Assembly (NCBI GenBank): GCA_902506565.1
Contig: LR732703.1
Coordinates: 4,554,863-4,618,862 of the forward strand
Source: Burkholderiales bacterium 8X
GTDB lineage: Bacteria; Pseudomonadota; Gammaproteobacteria; Burkholderiales; Burkholderiaceae_C
Length of the DNA: 64,000 bases
Reading direction: 5' to 3'
Shown: positions 24,622-33,481 of the stretch, piece by piece
Layout: each line of letters begins with the position of its first letter
Position numbering within the stretch: the stretch's first letter is position 1
The notes under the pieces: model-generated
Told to the model about the DNA's origin: nothing
Databases searched by the model: none
The model's input: only the letters and a program-made list of their open reading frames with translations
Position numbers and translations under genes: made by a program

Positions 24622-25524
24622 ATGCGTCGGACAACAAGATTCTTCTACGGCCGGACCGTGGGCGCCGGCGTTTGCCTTGCCATCGCCGCCGCATGCACGG
24701 CGAGCGCCTCGGTCCGGCTGCCGCTCGGAGGCGCCACCGCGGGCTCCGAGCACGATGCGGCCTTCCAGATCGAGCGGCCCTGCGGCACTGCGCGATTCAC
24801 CACGTCGCTCACCGTGCGAATCCCGCCGGGCTTCGAGGTGCTCGGTGCAGAGGCGCCGAAGGGCTGGCGGGTCGACATCCTCCGGATCGGCCGCGGCAAG
24901 GTGCGCTGGACCGCGGTGGCGCCCGAGGCGGTGCTGGTGGGCAACGAGCGCGGCGAGTTCGTGCTGCGCGGCCGCGTCATGCGGACACCCGGCACGCTGT
25001 ACTTCCACGCACTCCAGGGCTGCGACATCGGCAGCATCGAGTGGTCGGAGGTGCCGGGCAACGTGGCGGGCGAGAAGCTGGTGCGGCCGGCGCCGAGGCT
25101 GGACGTGCTGCCGGCCGGCGTCGCCCCGGTGGACATCCGGGACGGCTGGGTCCGGCCCACGGTGCCGGGCCAGCACACCACCGCCGCCTACATGAAGCTC
25201 AGCGCGCCGATGGGCAGCCGGCTGGTCGGCATCGACTCGCCGGTGGCCGGCGAGACGGGCATCTACATCGTGCGGATCGAAGGCGACACCTTGCAGCGCC
25301 GCCCGGTGGAAGGCGGCTTTCCGCTGCCGGCGCGGCGTTCGATCGAGCTTCGGCCGGGCAGCTACCACGTGATGCTGTTCGACTTGAAGAAACCGCTGCC
25401 GGCCGGATCGAGCGTGCCGATGACCTTCCACTTCGTCGATGCGAAAGGGACCTCGACCTCGGCGCAGGTGGTGCTGCCGGTCGGCATGCCGGCGCCCAAG
25501 CCTGCGCCGCGCCGATCGTCCTGA
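24622..25524 (+). CDS. YcnI (DUF1775) - PCuAC copper-protein fusion
   Basis: 300 residues, exported (signal peptide to about residue 30). Residues about 31-150 match the YcnI/DUF1775 domain ('AAFQIERPCGTARFTTSLTV', 'IPPGFEVLGAEAPKGW'). Residues about 165-285 match the PCuAC (DUF461) copper chaperone ('TTAAYMKLSAPMGSRLVGI', 'FPLPARRSIELRPGSYHVML'). Both families deliver copper in the periplasm. Key ligands look lost: the YcnI mature N-terminal His is absent ('SASVRL' replaces 'AHV'), and in PCuAC the 'H...M...M' segment reads 'GIYIVRIEGDTLQRR', leaving only His-x-Met of 'YHVML'. AGGGAGG precedes the ATG. Confidence 0.75.
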   Translation: MRRTTRFFYGRTVGAGVCLAIAAACTASASVRLPLGGATAGSEHDAAFQIERPCGTARFTTSLTVRIPPGFEVLGAEAPKGWRVDILRIGRGKVRWTAVAPEAVLVGNERGEFVLRGRVMRTPGTLYFHALQGCDIGSIEWSEVPGNVAGEKLVRPAPRLDVLPAGVAPVDIRDGWVRPTVPGQHTTAAYMKLSAPMGSRLVGIDSPVAGETGIYIVRIEGDTLQRRPVEGGFPLPARRSIELRPGSYHVMLFDLKKPLPAGSSVPMTFHFVDAKGTSTSAQVVLPVGMPAPKPAPRRSS

Positions 25525-25549
25525 ACGGCCTCGGCGTGTCGAAGGATGA

Positions 25550-27790
25550 TCAGCCGGCCGCTTCGCCCGGCCTGCTCGCGTCGCTCGGCCTCGCCAACGG
25601 CAGCTCGACCGTGAACGACACCCGGCCCGCATCGTCGTAGCCGTAGTGGATGCGGCCCTGGTGGCCCTTCACGATCTCGGCGGCGATGTAGAGCCCGAGG
25701 CCGAGACCGTTCGGATTGCGAGAGTTGCCCATCGAGCCGGCCTTGAGCGGCTCGAACAGCACCTTGACCACCTCGGGCGGGATCGGCTCCGAGAAGTTGG
25801 AGACCACCAGCACCGCGTGGCCGTCGCTGCCTTCTTCGAGCGCCAGCGCGATCGGCTCGCCCGGCTGGCCATGATGGCGGGCGTTGCTGATCAGGTTGCC
25901 GACTACCTGTGCGATCCGGTCGGCGTCGATCGGCACCAGGAGGCTGGGCGCCAGACGCAGCTCGATCGACAAGTCGGGATGCGCCATCTTGGCGTCGTCG
26001 ACCAGGCTGTGTACCAGCGCGGCCAGGTCATGGTCCGCGATCTGCAAGCCGAGCCCCAGGCCGCCATGCAAGCGGCTCATGTCGAGCACCTGGGTGATGA
26101 GCCGGCCCATGCGTCCGGTCGAGGCGGCGATGCGCTGCCCGACCCGGGCGCTGGCATTGCCCTGCTCCAGGATGCGGGCCGCCATGCTGATGGTCTGGAG
26201 CGGATCGCGCAGGTCGTGCCCGAGCACCGCCAGGAGCCGCGCCCGGGCCCGCTCCATCTCGCCGGCGCGCGCAGCGGTGGCACGGCCGAGCTCGTCGAGC
26301 ATCTGCCGCGCGATCGAGAGATCGGCTTCGTCCCACGGAACCGCGGTGCCGGCGACTTCCTGCCGCCATTCGGCGAAGGAACCGCCCGGCGTGAGCCGCG
26401 TGCCGAGCGGGCCGACGCGCACCGCCTTGGCCAGCGGCCCGCTCCAGGTGACGGTATGGGTCTGCTCGGCCCGAAGGAAGACCAGCGCGCCGTGCCCCAT
26501 CCGGTCGAAGCGCAGTGCCAGCACGCCGCAAAAGGGATCGAGTTCGCGCCGGAGCGGCTCGGGCAATTCGTCGCGGCGCCAGCTCGACAGCAGGTCGTCC
26601 GGCTGCTCGTCGATCCATTTCAGGAGCGCCCGCGCCGCCGGCGGGCCCAGCTCGCCTTGCATCGTCTGCTTGCCCGAATGCGCGAACAGCAGGGCGTCGT
26701 GCGCGATCACCTGCTGCATCTCGGAGCCGAGCGCGCCGACCTCGCGGGCCGCGTCCTCGCTCTGCAGCACCACGTCGACCAGCCGGGTGCGAAGGTCGGC
26801 CGCGGCCGAACGACGCGCGGCATGAGCCCGCTCCAACGCGGTCTGCACCGAGGACGAGACCATCTGCGACAGCACGTCGCAGGCCATCCGGATCGCGAAC
26901 GGCACGCGGTGGGGCGTCCGGTGATGGCAGGCGATCAGGCCCCACAGCCGGCCGCCGACCACGATCGACACGCTCATCGAGGCCGCCACGCCGATGTTCT
27001 TCAGGTACTCGATGTGGATCGGCGACACGCTTCGCAGCACCGCGTGGCTCAGGTCGAGCGGCGTGGCGTCGCCCGGGAGCGCCTCGATCGGCACCTGGGC
27101 GTCGCCGACATCGGCGATCAAGCGCAGCGTATTGATGATGTAGAGACGCCGCGCCTGCGCCGGGATGTCGGCGGCGGGAAAGCGGCGATGAAGGTACGGG
27201 TCGAGCTCGGGAACCACCGTCTCTGCAACCACCTCGCCGCTGTCGTCGTGATGGAAGCGATAGGCCATCACGCGATCGAAGCCGGTGATCTCGCGCACGG
27301 TGCGCACCGCCTCTTCGAGCATGGGACCGATGTCGCGGCGGCCGCGCAGCCGCCCCATGCCGCGGTGCGCCAGCAGCGCGAAGCTGGCAAGCGCATCCTG
27401 CCCGGGTGCGCGGCGCTCGTATTCGATGATCACCCGGCCGTCGAAGGCGTGCAGCACCACGTCGTGGGTGGGTTCGCCGGGCGCCTCGCCGATTTCGAGC
27501 TCCAGCGCCACCGGCGGCACCTCTTCTTCGTCGGCGGCATCGCGGCACATGCCTTCGAACGCCAGGGCCAGCGCGTCGCCGCCGCCGAGTTCGCTGGCGC
27601 TTGGCATCGAGCCGAGCGGCGGCAGCGAGCCGAGCAGGTTGCGAGCATCGCGGCTCGCATGAGTGAGTACGCCCTTCGCATCGAAGGCGAGCAGCACGCC
27701 GTGCGGCTGGATGAAGCCGGGAATGTGGATCGGCTCCTGGTCGCAGTTGTCGAGGTTGACGCTCGACAAGCTGATCGGCGACTGACTCAT
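25550..27790 (-). CDS. bphP: Bacteriophytochrome histidine kinase
   Basis: 746 residues from the ATG at 27790. The PAS domain has the biliverdin-attachment Cys at 16 ('NLDNCDQEPIHIPGFIQPHG'). The GAF domain has 'FPAADIPAQARRLYI' (usual PASDIP with Ser changed to Ala) and 'IACHHRTPHRVPF'. The PHY domain follows (about 330-495). The HisKA His is H525 in 'LGHDLRDPLQTISMA', and the ATPase region has 'NLISNARHHG' and 'GLGLGLYIAAEIV'. It is a red/far-red light sensor kinase. No heme oxygenase or response regulator gene is adjacent, so both must be elsewhere. Confidence 0.93.
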   Translation of the reverse strand: MSQSPISLSSVNLDNCDQEPIHIPGFIQPHGVLLAFDAKGVLTHASRDARNLLGSLPPLGSMPSASELGGGDALALAFEGMCRDAADEEEVPPVALELEIGEAPGEPTHDVVLHAFDGRVIIEYERRAPGQDALASFALLAHRGMGRLRGRRDIGPMLEEAVRTVREITGFDRVMAYRFHHDDSGEVVAETVVPELDPYLHRRFPAADIPAQARRLYIINTLRLIADVGDAQVPIEALPGDATPLDLSHAVLRSVSPIHIEYLKNIGVAASMSVSIVVGGRLWGLIACHHRTPHRVPFAIRMACDVLSQMVSSSVQTALERAHAARRSAAADLRTRLVDVVLQSEDAAREVGALGSEMQQVIAHDALLFAHSGKQTMQGELGPPAARALLKWIDEQPDDLLSSWRRDELPEPLRRELDPFCGVLALRFDRMGHGALVFLRAEQTHTVTWSGPLAKAVRVGPLGTRLTPGGSFAEWRQEVAGTAVPWDEADLSIARQMLDELGRATAARAGEMERARARLLAVLGHDLRDPLQTISMAARILEQGNASARVGQRIAASTGRMGRLITQVLDMSRLHGGLGLGLQIADHDLAALVHSLVDDAKMAHPDLSIELRLAPSLLVPIDADRIAQVVGNLISNARHHGQPGEPIALALEEGSDGHAVLVVSNFSEPIPPEVVKVLFEPLKAGSMGNSRNPNGLGLGLYIAAEIVKGHQGRIHYGYDDAGRVSFTVELPLARPSDASRPGEAAG

Positions 27791-28111
27791 GCCTTCGCCG
27801 CCGGCATCTTCTTCATTGAACCTTGCATCGTCTCGGTGGAACGCGAATTGATCGACAACCCTTGAGCGTACCCGTTTCGGCTGTCGTCGCAACTCCGATT
27901 CGCGGGCAGACCTCGTTCGCGACAGGCCCGTCGCGGCTGGCTTCCGAGGTCGCCGAGGAGCACGGTGTCGGGCACCGGCCGATCTGCCGCGTCGGCCATG
28001 TCCTTATCGACGGTGCGGCGGGGTCCGGCCTGCGATGCGCGGCAGGCGGGGAATGCTGGCGCGACGCGCCGGAGCCGACCGGCATCGAGCGATTCGAAAA
28101 GGAAGACAGAC
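27791..28111. other. Divergent intergenic region, no gene seen
   Basis: About 320 bases between the bacteriophytochrome gene and the DUF3606 gene. Open frames crossing it are Arg-rich and unlike proteins. Promoters for both flanking genes are expected but none stands out. Confidence 0.5.
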
Positions 28112-28291
28112 ATGGCAGACGACTTGAGCAACCGGGGCCCGCAGGACCGGTCCCGGATCAACGTGAACGAACCCCACGAGTTGCGCTATTGGACCCACAC
28201 GCTCGGCGTGAGCGAAGCCAAGCTGCGCTCGGCGGTCGCCGCAGCCGGCACCGGGGTCGCCGCGGTCAAGAAGTACCTCAGCATCGCCTGA
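28112..28291 (+). CDS. DUF3606 small protein
   Basis: 59 residues from the ATG at 28112, with GGAAG nine bases upstream. The sequence 'RSRINVNEPHELRYWTHTLG' followed by 'VSEAKLRSAVAAAGTGVAAV' and 'KKYL' is the DUF3606 signature, a tiny helical protein widespread in Burkholderiales and Rhizobiales and often stress-induced. Function unknown. Confidence 0.88.
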   Translation: MADDLSNRGPQDRSRINVNEPHELRYWTHTLGVSEAKLRSAVAAAGTGVAAVKKYLSIA

Positions 28292-28355
28292 CCGGCGAAG
28301 CACGGCAAAGCACGGCACCGCACGGCGCACGCGAGGCGTCCTGCCGGTCGACCGA

Positions 28356-29129
28356 TCATCCAGCGGCGCCGGCACCGCGGTTCGCGGCGATCGACGAAGC
28401 CGCCGGCATTCCGACGGTCGGCCGCAGGCCCATCCGCAACGACTGGCCGCGTCCCGCAGCCTCGGTGGCGAGCTGGTGAAAGCAGGCCAGCATGGCGTTC
28501 ACGGCCGGCGCACGATCGACGCCCTGGCGCCAGTCCGGGACCTCGTGGGACATCTGGCGGCAAAGGTCGTCCCATGATTCCGCCAAGGCGGCCCAGGCAG
28601 CGACTTCGGGCTCGCGGGTTCGGCCGGCCAGCACCGCCATCTGGGGGCGCAGCGACGGCACCTGTTCGAGCATCAACCTGCATTGGCGCAGCTCGCCCGC
28701 GTCGGACGGCAGGTCGAGCGCGTCGCTGCCGTGGTGCGGCGGCCGGATGCCCGAAAGCAAGGTGAAGAGCGCCAGGCTCGAAAGCCCCTGGTCGCCGGTG
28801 GCGAGCCAGCGCACCGCGTCTGCGTCGAGCCGGCGCGCGAGCCCGCCGAGTTGCGCCCGGACGCGGGTGGTGGCCGAGGTCGAAGCCTGGTTCCGGATGT
28901 TCACGAGCCCGTCGCGCGGACCGATCACGGCCGTTGCGCCGAGCATTCGCGCGGCGCTGGCGTCCAGCAGGTCGGTGTCCTGGGCCTCGCGCATGAGTTT
29001 CAGGAATGCGCCGAGCGGCATGTTGCCGTAGACGATGGTGCAGCCTTCACGAATCTGGATCTTGTACGGCGCTTGGGCCGTGGCTTCTGCAGGGCTTTGG
29101 GCAGCTGTCGGCGCGGTCCGTGGGTTCAT
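28356..29129 (-). CDS. Hypothetical protein
   Basis: 257 residues from the ATG at 29129. The N-terminal 20 residues are Ala/Thr/Pro-rich. Then comes 'YKIQIREGCTIVYGNMPLGAFLKLM', a strand-turn-strand that may be a small sensor-like fold, then 'ATAVIGPRDGLVNIRNQ' and a helical C-terminal half ('ALAESWDDLCRQMSHEVPDW'). No signal peptide, membrane helix or known motif. An AGGAGG lies directly against the ATG with no spacer, which is too close for normal initiation; another start may be used. The coding pattern looks genuine. Unknown family. Confidence 0.6.
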   Translation of the reverse strand: MNPRTAPTAAQSPAEATAQAPYKIQIREGCTIVYGNMPLGAFLKLMREAQDTDLLDASAARMLGATAVIGPRDGLVNIRNQASTSATTRVRAQLGGLARRLDADAVRWLATGDQGLSSLALFTLLSGIRPPHHGSDALDLPSDAGELRQCRLMLEQVPSLRPQMAVLAGRTREPEVAAWAALAESWDDLCRQMSHEVPDWRQGVDRAPAVNAMLACFHQLATEAAGRGQSLRMGLRPTVGMPAASSIAANRGAGAAG

Positions 29130-29313
29130 CCTCCTGATATCGGCCGGGCCGACGTTCGCAGGAGGGTCCGGCCCGCCGAAAAATCCCATGAAGACGCATG
29201 GATTGTTCGAAATTCCACGTTTTGCAGGTTTCGGCGGGGTTTGCCGCGCCCGCAGTGCGATTTCATCGGCGGCCGTCGGACCCTTTTCGGGTGAGGAGGC
29301 GGGCGCCGACCGG

Positions 29314-30654
29314 CTAAGGCGCTCTCGGCCGCGAACGGTTGGGGCGAGCCGGCGGCCGGCTTTTCTGCTGGTCGTCGTCGCCGTCCAGCAGCTTTTCGAG
29401 CTTCTGCCCGATGCGGGCCCCGATCGCCGTGCCCACGCCTGGCAGCACCGCGGTGCCGATCGCGGCGCCAGTAGCGGCGCCGCCGGTGAGCGAGAACTGC
29501 GGCTTGTCCAGTGTGCCGCCGAGCTTGAACGGCACGCCGACCAGCCCGTCGACCACGTCGATCGCCGCCTCGCCGTCGAGCCGCCGATTGAAGACCGTCG
29601 CGCTGCCGCTGGCGGTGAGCAGGCCCGAACGGGCACGCAGGCCGGTGTAGCGGATGACGATGCCGTCGTCCTTCGACTGGGTCTCGAGCGTGCCCGAGAG
29701 TTCGTCGAAGACGGTCTGGCCGCTCCGGTCGGTGCCAGCCGTGCTGACCGCCTTGAGCAGGTCGAAGCCCTTGAGGGTCGCCGGGCGAACGCTGAATCGG
29801 GTGCGCGTGTGCAGGTTGCGGACCAGGTCGCCGGGGTTGTCGCCTTCCGACTCGAGCAGCGTTTCGCCACTGAAGCGCCCGGCCACCGAGTTGTTGCGCT
29901 TGAAGGCGCCGGTCAATCCGCCGATGTCGACCTGCTGCGGCGACAACCGGCCTTCGGCCCGCAGCCGGCCGCCTTCGAGCGTCCGCAATTCGGCGTTGCC
30001 GTTCCAGGTGCCGCCACCGACGTCGATCAAGACCCGCCAACGGTCCTGTTCGCCGTCCCGCTCGAACCGGGCCTGGGCGACCGGCGTGACGCCGACCCGC
30101 GAGATCTCGGCCGTGCGCGGCCGCCAAGCTGCGTCGAATTGCACGTCGGCGTCGTAGGCGAGCGCAATGCCGCGCCGGTCGATCCAGGTGACATCGCGCA
30201 GCTGCAGGCGGTCGAGCGGGATCTCGGCCAGCTTCCAGTCGCCGCCGAGCAAGGGCTGGGTTTCGGAAGCCGGATCGCCCTTGAAGCGGCCGCGGAAGTC
30301 GCGCACCGAGGCCCGCGGGAACACGGCGCCTTCGATCTCCAATCGATCGACCGAGATCGTTCGTTGCCACAGCGCCGAAAGACGCGGATGCACCACCACG
30401 CGCCGCACCGTGATCGGCTCGGCCTGCCCGGTCGCGAGCCCTTCGAACTCCACCACCGGCACCGGCCGCAGCGCCCAGCGCACCGAGCCGACCTGCAACG
30501 CGATGCCCGAGCGCTCCTCGAAGCCGGCGCTGAGCCGCCGGGCCAGTTCCTCGTCGCTCGGCACATAGCGATGCACCAGCCATGCGAACACCGCGACCAG
30601 CAAGGCCGCAGCAGCGGCGATGCCGACAATCCAGCGGCGGGCGGCGGGCTTCAT
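29314..30654 (-). CDS. AsmA-like envelope protein
   Basis: 446 residues from the ATG at 30654. A single N-terminal membrane helix (about 8-26) is followed by a long beta-rich periplasmic region. The opening 'VHRYVPSDEELARRLSAGFE' and 'LQVGSVRWALRPVPVVEFEG' match the AsmA N-terminal domain, and the 'LDGEAAIDVVDGLVGVPFKLGGTLDKPQFSL' region near 370-400 matches the AsmA C-terminal part. It ends with a Gly-rich helix and an Arg/Pro tail. AsmA-like proteins are thought to bridge the periplasm in lipid transport. Divergent from the thioesterase gene. Confidence 0.82.
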   Translation of the reverse strand: MKPAARRWIVGIAAAAALLVAVFAWLVHRYVPSDEELARRLSAGFEERSGIALQVGSVRWALRPVPVVEFEGLATGQAEPITVRRVVVHPRLSALWQRTISVDRLEIEGAVFPRASVRDFRGRFKGDPASETQPLLGGDWKLAEIPLDRLQLRDVTWIDRRGIALAYDADVQFDAAWRPRTAEISRVGVTPVAQARFERDGEQDRWRVLIDVGGGTWNGNAELRTLEGGRLRAEGRLSPQQVDIGGLTGAFKRNNSVAGRFSGETLLESEGDNPGDLVRNLHTRTRFSVRPATLKGFDLLKAVSTAGTDRSGQTVFDELSGTLETQSKDDGIVIRYTGLRARSGLLTASGSATVFNRRLDGEAAIDVVDGLVGVPFKLGGTLDKPQFSLTGGAATGAAIGTAVLPGVGTAIGARIGQKLEKLLDGDDDQQKSRPPARPNRSRPRAP

Positions 30655-30729
30655 CCGGGGGAGCTTAGCCTGCCGAGGCAAAGGCAGGCAGTCGCTATAG
30701 TTTTGTACCCCCATCCTGGAGAAGATTGC

Positions 30730-31164
30730 ATGGCGCCCATCTGGACCAAAGAGATCTCGATCGAGATCCTGACCAAGACCCACATCGATACCGCGGTCGC
30801 AACGCTCGGCATCGAGTTCCTCGAGATCGGCGACGACTTCATCCGCGGCCGCGTGCCGGTGCGCAAGGGCACGGTGCAACCCTTCGGCATCCTGCACGGC
30901 GGCGTATCGGTGGTGCTGGCCGAGACGCTCGGGTCCTGCGGCGCGCACTACTCGGCAGCCGAAGGCCGGCGCGCGGTCGGGCTCGACATCAACGCCAACC
31001 ACCTGCGCCCGACCTCGAGCGGCTGGGTCACCGGCATCGCGCGGCCGGTACACCGCGGCCGCACCACCCAGGTCTGGCAGATCGACATGACCAACGACGA
31101 AGGCAAGCCCACCTGCGTCTCGCGCATCACCATGGCGGTGGTCGCCGAGAAGGCCGGGTCATGA
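30730..31164 (+). CDS. Hot-dog fold thioesterase (PaaI/YbdB/MenI type)
   Basis: 144 residues. The motif 'QPFGILHGGVSVVLAETLGS' holds the conserved HGG and the catalytic Glu of the hot-dog acyl-CoA thioesterase family, followed by 'VGLDINANHLRPTSSGWVTG'. It would hydrolyse small or aromatic acyl-CoA esters. The stop overlaps the permease start by four bases, though no functional link is obvious. The ATG follows GGAGAAG. Confidence 0.88.
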   Translation: MAPIWTKEISIEILTKTHIDTAVATLGIEFLEIGDDFIRGRVPVRKGTVQPFGILHGGVSVVLAETLGSCGAHYSAAEGRRAVGLDINANHLRPTSSGWVTGIARPVHRGRTTQVWQIDMTNDEGKPTCVSRITMAVVAEKAGS

Positions 31165-32453
31165 GCGGCTCCTACTTTCCCCGCTGGCGCCCGGTGAGCG
31201 CCGGCACCGGCACCGTGGTCGCGCCGGACGAACGGCTCGGCTGGCCCCAGACCGCCGCCATGGGCGTGCAGCACGTGATCGCGATGTTCGGCGCCACCGT
31301 GCTGGCGCCGATCCTGATGGGTTTCAACCCGAACATCGCCATCCTGATGAGCGGCGTCGGCACGCTGATCTTCTTCGCGCTCACCGGCGGACGGGTGCCG
31401 AGCTACCTGGGCTCCAGCTTCGCCTTCATCGGGGTCGTGATCGCCGCAACCGGCTACGGCGGCCAGGGCCCGAACCCGAACATCGCGGTGGCGCTCGGCG
31501 GCATCGTCGCCTGCGGCGTGCTGTACATGCTGATCGGCGCGATCGTGCAGGCGGTCGGCACCGGCTGGATCGAGCGCTTCATGCCGCCGGTGGTGACCGG
31601 CTCGGTGGTCGCGGTGATCGGCCTCAACCTGGCGAACGTGCCGATCAAGAACATGGCGGCCGGCAACTTCGACGCCTGGATGCAGGCGGTGACCTTCGTC
31701 TGCGTCGGCCTGGTGGCGGTGTTCACCCGCGGCATGCTGCAGCGCCTCCTGATCCTGATGGGCCTGCTGCTCGCGAGCGTGATCTACGCGCTGCTGACCA
31801 ACGGCCTCGGCATGGGCAAGCCGATGGACCTGTCGGGCATCGCGAACGCGGCCTGGTTCGGCATGCCGCTCTTCACCGCGCCGGTGTTCGAAGGCCGCGC
31901 CATGCTGCTGATCGCGCCGGTGGCGATCATCCTGGTCGCCGAGAACCTCGGCCACCTGAAGGCCGTGACCGCCATGACCGGCCGCAACCTCGACCCGCTG
32001 ATGGGCCGGGCCTTCATCGGCGACGGCGTCGCGACCATCGTGAGCGGCAGCGTCGGCGGAACCGGCGTCACCACCTATGCCGAGAACATCGGCGTGATGG
32101 CCGCGACCCGGATCTACTCGACCGCGGTGTTCGTGACCGCGGCGCTGATCGCCCTGCTGCTCGGCTTCAGCCCGAAGTTCGGCGCCTTGATCCAGGCCAT
32201 TCCACTGCCGGTGATGGGCGGCGTGAGCATCGTCGTGTTCGGCCTGATCGCGGTCGCCGGCGCCAAGATCTGGGTCGACAACCGGGTCGACTTCTCGCAG
32301 AACCGCAACCTGATCGTGGCGGCCATCACGCTGATCATCGGCACGGGCGACTTCACGCTCAAGTTCGGCCAGTTCGCGCTCGGCGGCATCGGAACCGCGA
32401 CCTTCGGCGCGATCCTGCTCTACGCCCTGCTCGGCCGTGCGCGCAACGCCTGA
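31161..32453 (+). CDS. Nucleobase:cation symporter (UraA/RutG type, NCS2)
   Basis: 430 residues with about 14 membrane helices. The N-terminal 'QTAAMGVQHVIAMFGATVLAP' and the central 'VAENLGHLKAVTAMTGRNLDP' and 'SVGGTGVTTYAENIGVMAATR' are the NCS2 signatures typical of uracil permeases, including the conserved Glu in 'VAENLGH'. Imports uracil or another pyrimidine with protons in the inner membrane. Translationally coupled to the thioesterase. Exact substrate uncertain. Confidence 0.88.
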   Translation: MSGSYFPRWRPVSAGTGTVVAPDERLGWPQTAAMGVQHVIAMFGATVLAPILMGFNPNIAILMSGVGTLIFFALTGGRVPSYLGSSFAFIGVVIAATGYGGQGPNPNIAVALGGIVACGVLYMLIGAIVQAVGTGWIERFMPPVVTGSVVAVIGLNLANVPIKNMAAGNFDAWMQAVTFVCVGLVAVFTRGMLQRLLILMGLLLASVIYALLTNGLGMGKPMDLSGIANAAWFGMPLFTAPVFEGRAMLLIAPVAIILVAENLGHLKAVTAMTGRNLDPLMGRAFIGDGVATIVSGSVGGTGVTTYAENIGVMAATRIYSTAVFVTAALIALLLGFSPKFGALIQAIPLPVMGGVSIVVFGLIAVAGAKIWVDNRVDFSQNRNLIVAAITLIIGTGDFTLKFGQFALGGIGTATFGAILLYALLGRARNA

Positions 32454-32577
32454 CGCGTCTTGCATGACGGCCAAAGTTTGCAACCTGTTGCAACTCGTGC
32501 CCTGCCTTGGCTCGGCAGGGCACGGCCCGCCGCGCTGCGGCCGTTAGACTCAACCGCTTTTCGCAACCCTCAAATCC

Positions 32578-33327
32578 ATGGCCGATGCACCCGCCGCGCG
32601 CATCCGAGCGGTATTCGAATTCAAGAGCGCGACGCTGCCTCTGATCGCCGTCATCCTGAAGACGGCAGACCTCCACGTGCTGGCCCAGGCCCTCGACGCG
32701 CAATTGGCTGATTCGCCCGATTTCTTCGAGCAGGAGCCGGTCGTGATCGATCTCTCGCAGCTCGGCGCGGACGATGCGGAGGCCGATGCCGACATCGACT
32801 TCCCGCTGCTGCGCGAACTGCTGGCGCACTACCAGACCCAGCCGATCGCGGTCCGAGGCGGTACCGATGCACAGCACCGGGCGGCGCGCGAGGCGGGCCT
32901 CTCGATCACCGCGATGCCTTCCAGCCCGGCGCCCAAGCCCATCGCCGAAGCGCCGCCCGAAGCGCCCCAGGTGATTCGCGAGGTCCAGCTGCCGGCGGCC
33001 GGCACGCTCCTGATCGACCGGCCGCTGCGTTCGGGCCAGCAGGTCTATGCCCGCGGCGGCGACGTGATCGTGACCGCGGTGGTCAACTTCGGCGCCGAGG
33101 TCATCGCCGACGGCCATGTCCACGTGTATGCGCCATTGCGCGGCAAGGCGATCGCCGGCGCGCGAGGCGATGCCGATGCCCGCATCTTCACGACCTGCAT
33201 GGAAGCGCAGCTGGTGGCGATCGCCGGCATCTACCGGACCGCCGAGGTGGCGCTGCCGGCCGAGATCGCCGGCAAGCCCGCCCAGATCTCGCTGGACGGC
33301 AAGAAGATCCTGATGACCCCGATCTGA
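32578..33327 (+). CDS. minC: Septum site-determining protein MinC
   Basis: 249 residues. The N-terminal MinC domain (about 7-105) inhibits FtsZ; the C-terminal beta-helix (about 140-247) has 'PLRSGQQVYARGGDVIVTAV', 'GAEVIADGHVHVYAPLRGKA' and 'FTTCMEAQLVAIAGIYRTAE', which bind MinD. A short Pro/Ala linker joins them. First gene of the minCDE operon, 154 bases before minD. Confidence 0.95.
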   Translation: MADAPAARIRAVFEFKSATLPLIAVILKTADLHVLAQALDAQLADSPDFFEQEPVVIDLSQLGADDAEADADIDFPLLRELLAHYQTQPIAVRGGTDAQHRAAREAGLSITAMPSSPAPKPIAEAPPEAPQVIREVQLPAAGTLLIDRPLRSGQQVYARGGDVIVTAVVNFGAEVIADGHVHVYAPLRGKAIAGARGDADARIFTTCMEAQLVAIAGIYRTAEVALPAEIAGKPAQISLDGKKILMTPI

Positions 33328-33481
33328 TGCGATGACCCAGCAGCGACGGCACACCCGGCAAACGTCACCCGGCCGAAACGCAGCGCGGCGCCCAGCGAGC
33401 GCGCCGACGGCGGCGATCCGCGGCGATGCGAAAGAATCAACTGGCCGGACGGCCCAACAACTTGATGGAAGAAGGAATGCA

